64,000 nucleotides of DNA, taken from positions 62,001 through 126,000 of the forward strand of contig NZ_JABBFZ010000010.1 of NCBI RefSeq assembly GCF_012927125.1. The letters run 5' to 3'. Origin of the DNA: Paraburkholderia antibiotica (lineage in GTDB: Bacteria; Pseudomonadota; Gammaproteobacteria; Burkholderiales; Burkholderiaceae). A program made the translations under genes and the position numbers. The notes under the pieces were generated by a model. That model was not told where the DNA came from and searched no databases. It saw nothing but the letters and a program-made list of their open reading frames with translations. Positions 57,985 to 64,000 of the stretch are shown here, in pieces (within the stretch, counting starts at the first letter, position 1; each line of letters starts with the position of its first letter).

Positions 57985-60120
57985 ATGACGCTCATGCCCA
58001 CGCTCGCTGCTTCGATCGACGACATCAACCGGCAGGCCGTGGCGCTATGTTCGGCCGGACGGTTCGCCGACGCGCTGCCGCTCGTCGCGCCGTTTCTCGA
58101 CGATGACGCGCAGCCGCTCGACCGACGCGCGGACGCGTTGAACATTGCCGGCTGTTGCGCGTTCGCGTTGAGTCGCTGGGCGGACGCGGAGCACTACTGG
58201 CGACAGTGCCTGCTCCTGAAGCCCGCTTACGCCGACGTCTACGCGAGTCTCGCCGCGCTGCTGAGATCGCTCGGGCGCCTGTCGGCCGCGAAATCGCTGT
58301 ATCGGCAACTGGTGCTGCTGCGTCCGCGCGATGCGCAAGCCCATCATCACCTCGGCAACGTGCTGTACGGACTAGGCTACCGGGGCGAAGCGGAGGCGTC
58401 GTATCGCACCGCCATCGAGATTCGTCCGGACTACGCAGAGGCGCACTACGGCCACGGTATCGTGCTGCGCGATCTGCGTCGTCCGCAGGAAGCCGAGGCG
58501 GCTTATCGTCGTGCGCTGCTCGGCCTGAACGGTTTCGCGGAAGTACACAACAACCACGGCAGCGTGTTGGTTGAGCTGGGGCGCCTCGCGGAAGCGGACG
58601 CTGCGTTTCGTCAGGCGTTGACGTTGAAGCCGCAGTATCCCGAGGCGCTCAACAACCTGGGCGGTGTGTTGAAGGCCACGCAGCGGCACGCCGAAGCGGA
58701 ACTCGCCTGCCGCCTCGCGCTGGCGATTCGCGCGGATTACGCGGAAGCGCATCTGAATCTCGGTGCGGTCCTGATGGAACTCGAACGTACCGACGAGGCC
58801 GTGGCCGCTTATCGTGAAGCGTTGGTTCATCGCGCGGACTATGCGGAGGCGTACTACAACCTCGGCGTCGCACTGTTCAAACAGGAGCGTCTGGCGGAGG
58901 CCGAGCAGGCCTATCGCGACGCGATTCGCTGCCAGCCGGGGTTCACGCAGGCGCACAACAATCTCGGCTGCGTATTGCGCGTGCTCGACCGTTTTTCCGA
59001 AGCCGTCGACGCCTTCCAGCAGGCGCGCGAGCTCGCTCCTCAGTTCCCCGAAGCGCACGCGAACCTCGCCAACGCGCTCGCGCAACAGGGGCGCTCTGCC
59101 GAGGCCGAAAGCGCGTATCGCGAGGCCCTTGCGTTGCGGGCCGACTATGGCGACGCGCGTTTCGGACTGGCTGTGCTGCTGCTGGGTCTCGGCCGTTTCG
59201 ACGAAGGCTGGCCGTTGTATGAATGCCGCTACGAACAGCCCGATTTCGTTCATCGGAAAACGAAGGCGATGCTTAGCTGTCCGCAATGGCAAGGCGAGCC
59301 GCTCACGGGTAAATCGGTACTGGTATGGCAGGAAGACGGCCTCGGCGACATGCTGCAATTCAGCCGCTATATCGCGGTGCTGAAGGCGCAGGGGGCTGCG
59401 CATATCGCGTTCGTGTGCGTGCCGATCCTGCATCGGTTGATGGTCGGCGTCGACGGTGTCGATGCGGTGTTCGATCACGGCGGGGGCCTCGCGCGCGCCG
59501 CGTCGTACGACTGCTGGACCAGTCCGTTGAGCGGGCCACTGCATCTGCGTACGACGCTCGACACGATTCCGCGCCCGGTGCAGCTGAAGCTCGACCCCGC
59601 GCTCCTTGAGCAGTGGCGCCCGGCGCTCGATGCGTTGCCGCCAGGACCCAGGATCGGCGTGGTCTGGAAGGGAAACGCGAAGCACCATAACGACGCGAAT
59701 CGTTCGATCCCGTCGCTCGCCACGCTCGCGCCTCTCTGGCGGGTGCCGGGGCTGAACTTCGTGAGCCTGCAGAAAGGACAGGGCGAGGACGACGCGCGCA
59801 ATCCGCCGGCCGCGCAACCGTTGCTCGATCTCGGCGCCCGCGTAACGGATTTCGCGGACAGCGCGGCGATCGTCGCGCAACTCGATCTGGTGATCTGCGT
59901 CGACACGTCGATCGGGCATCTGGCCGCGTCGCTCGGCAAGCCGTGCTGGGTGATGCTGCCCGAGCGGGATGTGGACTGGCGCTGGCTGCACGCGCGCGAC
60001 GATTCGCCGTGGTATCCGTCCACGCTGCGGCTGTTCCGTCGTGGGCCGGGCGAGGAGTGGGCGGCGTCGGTCGAGCGCGTGCGGCAGGCTTGCGTCGAGC
60101 GATTCGGCGGTTTGCTATGA
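57985..60120 (+). CDS. TPR protein with C-terminal glycosyltransferase-9-like domain
   Basis: A 711-residue cytoplasmic protein. About ten to eleven tetratricopeptide repeats fill residues 15-420 (for example AEAHYGHGIVLRDLRRPQEA, AEAYYNLGVALFKQERLAEA). The remaining 290 residues resemble the GT9/heptosyltransferase fold (VLVWQEDGLGDMLQFSRYI, RIGVVWKGNAKHHNDANRS, VICVDTSIGHLAASLGKPCWVML). Such TPR-GT proteins are found in Burkholderiales and may modify surface glycans or proteins; activity is not proven. The start may be 57985 or 57994; a tandem repeat replaces the usual ribosome site. Confidence 0.85.
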   Translation: MTLMPTLAASIDDINRQAVALCSAGRFADALPLVAPFLDDDAQPLDRRADALNIAGCCAFALSRWADAEHYWRQCLLLKPAYADVYASLAALLRSLGRLSAAKSLYRQLVLLRPRDAQAHHHLGNVLYGLGYRGEAEASYRTAIEIRPDYAEAHYGHGIVLRDLRRPQEAEAAYRRALLGLNGFAEVHNNHGSVLVELGRLAEADAAFRQALTLKPQYPEALNNLGGVLKATQRHAEAELACRLALAIRADYAEAHLNLGAVLMELERTDEAVAAYREALVHRADYAEAYYNLGVALFKQERLAEAEQAYRDAIRCQPGFTQAHNNLGCVLRVLDRFSEAVDAFQQARELAPQFPEAHANLANALAQQGRSAEAESAYREALALRADYGDARFGLAVLLLGLGRFDEGWPLYECRYEQPDFVHRKTKAMLSCPQWQGEPLTGKSVLVWQEDGLGDMLQFSRYIAVLKAQGAAHIAFVCVPILHRLMVGVDGVDAVFDHGGGLARAASYDCWTSPLSGPLHLRTTLDTIPRPVQLKLDPALLEQWRPALDALPPGPRIGVVWKGNAKHHNDANRSIPSLATLAPLWRVPGLNFVSLQKGQGEDDARNPPAAQPLLDLGARVTDFADSAAIVAQLDLVICVDTSIGHLAASLGKPCWVMLPERDVDWRWLHARDDSPWYPSTLRLFRRGPGEEWAASVERVRQACVERFGGLL

Positions 60121-60128
60121 CGTTGGCG

Positions 60129-60154
60129 TGATCTGCGCGTCGCCGCGCGGATCA
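60129..60154. terminator. Hairpin between convergent genes
   Basis: TGATC-t-GCGCG pairs with CGCGC-g-GATCA around a TCGC loop. It overlaps the stop codon of the O-methyltransferase gene and follows the TPR gene by 9 bases. There is no T-tract, so it is a weak bidirectional candidate. Confidence 0.35.
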
Positions 60155-60820
60155 GGCGTCGACCAGTGTCATCGAAAAACCATCCCATCCTTTCGAGCCG
60201 ACGGTTTGCAGCGCGGTGGAGTCGAGCCGCGGATTCTGCGCGAGCTGCCGGAAAAACTCGTGCAAACCAATGACGTCGGGGTCGTCGCTAGCGCGGTCGG
60301 CGATCTGGCCGCGGCGAATCACGTTGTCGCCGACGATCAGCGTGCCAGGCCGACTCAGCAGCAGCGACAGACGCAGATACTCCGGATAGTTCTTCTTGTC
60401 CGCGTCGAGAAAAATCATGTCGAACGGTTCGACGCCTTCCACGACGAAGCGCTCGAGCGTCTGCGCCGCCGCGCCGATCACGACCGACGCGATGCCCGCG
60501 AGGCTCGCCCGTTCGAGATTGGCGCGAGCCACCGCTGCATTGTCCGGGTTGGCTTCGAGCGAAATCAGCTGACCGTCGGCCGGCAACGCACGCGCGAGCC
60601 AGATCGTGCTGTAGCCGCCGAGCGTGCCCACTTCGAGAATACGCCGCGCGCCGCGCAGCTTCGCGAGCAGATGCAGCAGCTTGCCCTGATTCGGCGCGAC
60701 GTTGATCGCCGGCAGATTGGCCGCCGCGCTCGCTGCCAGCGCCGCGTCGAGTACAGCATCCGGTTCGAGCAGGTAGCTCGCCAGCAGATCGTCCATGGCG
60801 TTCCATTGTGGCTGGTTCAT
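60152..60820 (-). CDS. SAM-dependent O-methyltransferase (catechol-OMT-like)
   Basis: A 222-residue class I methyltransferase of the COG4122/OMT3 type. SAM motif I is ILEVGTLGGYSTIWLA; post-I acidic residue in LISLEANPD; the metal-binding region reads FDMIFLDADKKNYPEYL followed by LIVGDNVIRRG. This is the metal-dependent small-molecule OMT family acting on catechols. AAGGA precedes the ATG. Single gene, convergent with the TPR gene; substrate unknown. Confidence 0.9.
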   Translation of the reverse strand: MNQPQWNAMDDLLASYLLEPDAVLDAALAASAAANLPAINVAPNQGKLLHLLAKLRGARRILEVGTLGGYSTIWLARALPADGQLISLEANPDNAAVARANLERASLAGIASVVIGAAAQTLERFVVEGVEPFDMIFLDADKKNYPEYLRLSLLLSRPGTLIVGDNVIRRGQIADRASDDPDVIGLHEFFRQLAQNPRLDSTALQTVGSKGWDGFSMTLVDA

Positions 60821-61000
60821 CGTCTTGTCCTTTTCATGGTCAATACGGTTCGTCTCTAACGTTTTAGCAGAAAAGCACGTTGCGTTGCCGATAAATAGAT
60901 GCGATGAAAAGGCGGTGTAGTTCGTCGGCCATGTGCGCGTTGTTCGCTTTTACAATGAGTGCAGCCACATCGTGCAAGCGGCCGGTAAGCCGTCGGCAAG

Positions 61001-61264
61001 ATGCGCGGCGATGCGGGCGTGCCCGCCTATCTGGTCAGCCGCGTTGCCGAACATGGCCGGCGGCGCGCGGCGGAAATGCGTGAGGTGTCGCAGACGCTGC
61101 GCGAGGCCGGCATCACGCCGTTCATGAGCGACGCGTCCGCGCGTCTGCAGGACGGCGTCGTGGATGCGATGGAGGCGGGTGGTATCGATTACGGCACGCT
61201 GTCCACGCCATTCGACTGGCGGGCGTTTTTCGACAGCCTGCCGGACCCGGAAAAAGATCGTTAA
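61001..61264 (+). pseudogene. Truncated NAD(P)-dependent oxidoreductase (DUF1932 C-terminal fragment)
   Basis: An 87-codon remnant matching only the C-terminal domain of DUF1932-type 3-hydroxyisobutyrate/phosphogluconate-dehydrogenase-like proteins (VSRVAEHGRRRAAEMREV, FMSDASARLQDGVVDAMEAG, FDWRAFFDSL). Intact members have about 290-310 residues with an N-terminal Rossmann fold, which is absent upstream: 60821-61000 contains no such motif. The left boundary probably marks a deletion. It ends 9 bases before the LysR stop. Confidence 0.7.
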
Positions 61265-61273
61265 GCGAACTAA

Positions 61274-62602
61274 TCAACTCGTCAGCCAACGCGACCCGGC
61301 CGCGCCGATGCTCACGGTACGCGTCACGTCGACCACCGACAGCCGGATCGCATCGATCAACGCGCGCGCGGCCGGCGACGGCGTACCCGCCGCGCGCAGG
61401 GTCAGGCCGATGTCGCGCCGCGTATTGTGCAGCGGCACGTCGAGCACCACCAGTTGGCCGGAGCGGATCTCATGATGCAATTGCTGCGCCGACAGCGCCG
61501 CGGCCATATCGGTGCCGAGCAGCAGTCCGCGAATCACCGCGAGGTCGGCGGTTTCGACCGTCGGCAGCGGCGGCTTCACCTTCAGCCGCTTGAATTGCGC
61601 TTCGAATAGCGCGCGCGCCGGCGCATTGCTGCGCGGCAGGATCCATTGCGCGTCGCGCAGACCCATGATGGTGAGCTCGGGCGTCTGCGCAAGCGGATGC
61701 CCCTGGCGCACCAGCACCACCATGTCTTCCGACATCAGCCGCTCGTTTTTCAGGCCGCTCGTCGCGTCGTTGTCACGCAGCGCGCCGAGAATGAAGTCGA
61801 TGTCGCCGGCGCGCAGACTCGCGACGAGCGTCTCGTACGCGCTTTCGTCGGTGACGACGCGCACGCCGGGATTCGCCGACGTCATTCGCGCGATCGCTTT
61901 CGGCAGCAGCAGCGTGCGGCCGAGCGGCAGCGCACCGACCGTCACCGAGCCCTGAATCTTGCCGTGCAGCGCGGCGATATCGTCGGGCACGTGGCGCAGT
62001 TCGTTCAACGCGCGGCGTACGTGCAGCAGAAACGTTTCGCCTTCGGTCGTCAGCAGAATGCCGCGCGGGCTACGATGAAACAGACTCAGGCCCGAGCCGC
62101 TTTCGAGGACGCGAATCGCGGTGCTGACCGCGGGCTGGCTGATGCCGAAGGTCTTCGCCGCGCTCGGCATATGTCGATGCCGCGCGAGCGCCGCGAACAG
62201 TTGCAGCCGCCGTGTGTTGAGCAGATAGGCGGGCAACGCGCCTTCCGCGACGGGGCGGCGGCGCGCCTGGCGCGCGGCGCACCATTGCGCGAGTTCTTCG
62301 AGTTCCGCGAAGATGCGCTCGCAGCGATGCAGCACCGCGCGGCCGACCGGTGTTGGCAGCATCCCCGAAGGACCGCGATCGAATAGCGGCTCGCCGAGCG
62401 CCGCTTCAAGTTCCTGCACCGAACGCGTGACCGCCGATTGCGCGCGAAACAGTGCCGCGGCCGCGCGGGTCGCGCTGCCCATGTCGGCGACGAGGCGGAA
62501 CGCGCGCAGATGCGCGAGATTGAGCAGGTCCTTGCTGCTCACCGATAACGGCGCGCGGGTAGGCGCGTGGCCGGCTTCGGCGGACACGAGATCGTTGCTC
62601 AT
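61274..62602 (-). CDS. LysR-type regulator with two tandem winged-HTH domains
   Basis: A 442-residue protein, about 130 longer than normal LTTRs, because two LysR DNA-binding domains occur in tandem: residues about 28-88 (LRAFRLVADMGSATRAAAAL, SAVTRSVQELEAALGEPLFDR) and about 129-188 (RRLQLFAALARHRHMPSAAK, QPAVSTAIRVLESGSGLSLF). One ligand domain follows from about 215 (GKIQGSVTVGALPLGRTLLL). The start at 62602 overlaps the GntR stop (ATGA), so the two regulators are translationally coupled. They lie divergent from ligB and probably control protocatechuate meta-cleavage genes (inference). Confidence 0.87.
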   Translation of the reverse strand: MSNDLVSAEAGHAPTRAPLSVSSKDLLNLAHLRAFRLVADMGSATRAAAALFRAQSAVTRSVQELEAALGEPLFDRGPSGMLPTPVGRAVLHRCERIFAELEELAQWCAARQARRRPVAEGALPAYLLNTRRLQLFAALARHRHMPSAAKTFGISQPAVSTAIRVLESGSGLSLFHRSPRGILLTTEGETFLLHVRRALNELRHVPDDIAALHGKIQGSVTVGALPLGRTLLLPKAIARMTSANPGVRVVTDESAYETLVASLRAGDIDFILGALRDNDATSGLKNERLMSEDMVVLVRQGHPLAQTPELTIMGLRDAQWILPRSNAPARALFEAQFKRLKVKPPLPTVETADLAVIRGLLLGTDMAAALSAQQLHHEIRSGQLVVLDVPLHNTRRDIGLTLRAAGTPSPAARALIDAIRLSVVDVTRTVSIGAAGSRWLTS

Positions 62603-63300
62603 GCCGCGCCCGCGATCAGATGCAACGACGGCAGCGACAGATTCAGGCTTTCCTTCGAGATATGCGTGTGCTCCCTCATCAACGCATCGACGCGCGCGCC
62701 TTCGCCTTTTTTCAGCGCGTCGACGATCGCATGATGCTGGCGATGCGCGTACATCAGCATCATGAATTGACGCTCGCGCGCGGATTCGTCGAACGCGATC
62801 GTGAACGGCGAAACGAACGGCACCTTGTCGTTCAGACTCAGCGCGGCGCTGACTGCCTGGTTCTGTGCGGCCTCGACGATCAGCGCGTGGAAGCGGCCGT
62901 TGAGCTCCGCGTAGCGCACGTCGTCGCCTTGCCGCAGATGCTTTTGCGCGAAGATCTCGTCGCCTTCGCGCAGACATTCGTCGAGCGCGGCGGCGAGTGC
63001 AGGGCTCACGCCTTTCTCGGCGACCGAGCGCGCGGCGAGTCCTTCGAGCACGCCGCGCACGTCGATCGCGTTGAGCACGTCGCGCACGCTGAAGCGGCGC
63101 ACCACGTAGCCGCGCGATCCCGACCGGTCGAGCAGACCTTCCGACGACAGCACGCTGAGCGCATACCGCAGCGGCGTGCGCGACACGCCGAGCCATTGCG
63201 CGAGCTGCGCCTCGACGAGTCGCTGACCGGGCGACAGTTCGCCCGAGAGTATCTTTTCGCGTAACGTCTGGACAATCGCTTGCTGGGTCGTCTCGTTCAT
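62599..63300 (-). CDS. GntR-family (FCD domain) regulator
   Basis: A 233-residue FadR-subfamily regulator: winged HTH in residues 5-70 (LREKILSGELSPGQRLVEAQLAQWLGVSRTPLRYALSVL in pieces) and an all-helical FCD ligand domain (DVRGVLEGLAARSVAEKG, LNGRFHALIVEAA, HHAIVDALKKGEGARVDALMREH) with the usual metal-binding His/Asp pattern. The start at 63300 places the HTH correctly; upstream in-frame sequence is intergenic. It is the first gene of a two-regulator operon divergent from ligB. Confidence 0.9.
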   Translation of the reverse strand: MNETTQQAIVQTLREKILSGELSPGQRLVEAQLAQWLGVSRTPLRYALSVLSSEGLLDRSGSRGYVVRRFSVRDVLNAIDVRGVLEGLAARSVAEKGVSPALAAALDECLREGDEIFAQKHLRQGDDVRYAELNGRFHALIVEAAQNQAVSAALSLNDKVPFVSPFTIAFDESARERQFMMLMYAHRQHHAIVDALKKGEGARVDALMREHTHISKESLNLSLPSLHLIAGAA

Positions 63301-63691
63301 CGTCGTGTCACTCTTCGGAAGCACCGAAGTATAGCCACGTGCGCAACGCCATACCAAGACTAAAAAAGTGCGTTGCGAGTTGTTTTCCGGGCCATCTGTT
63401 TTATTTATCGATGGCGAGTGTGGGATGATGCGGCGCGAGGCCTGCCACACAGGCTTGGGATACCGAGAAAGCCAGGCGTAGCGCGGTTCGCGGCGCGCGG
63501 CATCAACCCATGCTGCGCCGCTCGACGGGGTTTTCACCCATGACCCCGACGCTAACTGAGGTTTACCCGTACTTCCGGTATCGCGGCACAATTCCTATCT
63601 TTGTATCCCAACACGGTCGCGCCGGCTCGCGCCGCAAAAGCGCCGACCCATCCGATTGGCACGCAGCACGAAGTGACAGAAGAGAACGAAT
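63301..63691. promoter_or_regulatory. Divergent GntR/ligB control region
   Basis: 391 bases between the GntR start and the ligB start. It must contain both promoters and the sites for the GntR and double-HTH LysR proteins. I see AT-rich sequence at 63355-63415 but no clean inverted repeat. No gene is visible. Confidence 0.45.
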
Positions 63692-64000
63692 ATGGCAAGG
63701 ATCATTGGTGGTATCGGCACCTCCCACGTACCCACGATCGGGTTGGCGTACGACAAGGGTAAGCAGAACGAGCCGGCGTGGGCGCCGCTCTTCAAAGGCT
63801 ACGAGCCGGTGGCGAAATGGCTCGACGAGCAGAAGCCCGACGTGATGGTGATGTTCTACAACGACCACGCGAACAGCTTCTTCTTCGACTGCTATCCGAC
63901 CTTCGCGCTCGGCGTGTCGCCGAATCACGAATTCGCCGACGAAGGCGCGGGCAAGCGTCCGCTGCCGGACATCGCCGGTCATCCGGATCTGGCGATCCAT
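63692..64000 (+). CDS. ligB: Protocatechuate 4,5-dioxygenase beta subunit (5' part)
   Basis: The first 103 codons of an extradiol dioxygenase catalytic subunit of the LigB superfamily, cut by the window edge. MARIIGGIGTSHVPTIGLAYDKG is the typical LigB N-terminus, with the first iron-ligand histidine H12 and second H59 in MVMFYNDHANSFFFD. LigB opens protocatechuate between C4 and C5 to 4-carboxy-2-hydroxymuconate semialdehyde. The small LigA subunit is not in the window. Gallate dioxygenase is the closest alternative. Confidence 0.85.
   Translation, partial: MARIIGGIGTSHVPTIGLAYDKGKQNEPAWAPLFKGYEPVAKWLDEQKPDVMVMFYNDHANSFFFDCYPTFALGVSPNHEFADEGAGKRPLPDIAGHPDLAIH

Overview
The window is about 64 kb of high-GC chromosome. 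Gene content, protein similarity and codon use point to a Burkholderiaceae bacterium, most likely a soil or plant-associated Paraburkholderia or Burkholderia (inference from family knowledge; no rRNA or other marker is present). Almost everything is carbon-source catabolism, sugar uptake and the matching regulators. AT-richer accessory stretches interrupt it at about 16.9-17.8 kb, 41.1-43.7 kb and 46.0-46.8 kb.

Layout. 0-7.6 kb: a metabolite:H+ symporter cut by the window edge, an orphan response regulator with a degenerate receiver, then a tightly overlapping 4-hydroxyproline operon (epimerase plus a three-subunit D-hydroxyproline-dehydrogenase-like complex), a PAS-AraC regulator and a small GIY-YIG-like protein. 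7.7-11.4 kb: aconitase acnB with a palindrome-rich promoter, a small winged-helix protein and a small lipoprotein. 11.8-16.8 kb: a complete quinate/shikimate route to protocatechuate (quiC, aroQ, aroE-like dehydrogenase, MFS transporter). 17.8-24 kb: a GH28 pectinase-like lipoprotein, a TetR regulator, a FAD amine oxidase, and a 2-keto-3-deoxy-sugar-acid dehydratase with a divergent LysR regulator. 24.2-27.3 kb: an unusual bifunctional penicillin-binding protein. 27.4-31.7 kb: a fructose-type ABC transporter (frcBCA-like) with a ROK regulator. 32.2-33.0 kb: a YcgR flagellar brake. 33.2-41.0 kb: a galactoside system with a LacI regulator, ABC ATPase, GH42 beta-galactosidase, binding protein and two permeases, closed by a strong terminator.

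41.3-43.7 kb is the most unusual part: a Cys-rich protein with a transthyretin-like tail, then a T4-type lysozyme whose frame runs without a stop into a signal-peptide-bearing LprI-like (lysozyme-inhibitor) domain, then a second LprI-like periplasmic protein. I read it as a muramidase toxin with immunity proteins. A large uncharacterised lipoprotein follows on the opposite strand.

46.8-64 kb: DUF2322 and small proteins, an M23 peptidase, a fatty-acid-hydroxylase-type enzyme, a DeoR/MFS pair with a repeated operator, a DUF2946/TonB receptor/PepSY metal-uptake-like operon, a TPR-glycosyltransferase fusion, an O-methyltransferase, a truncated oxidoreductase remnant, and at the right edge a GntR regulator plus a LysR-type protein with two DNA-binding domains, divergent from the start of ligB (protocatechuate 4,5-dioxygenase beta). 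The quinate cluster makes protocatechuate and ligB would open its ring, so the two ends of the window may feed one pathway (inference).
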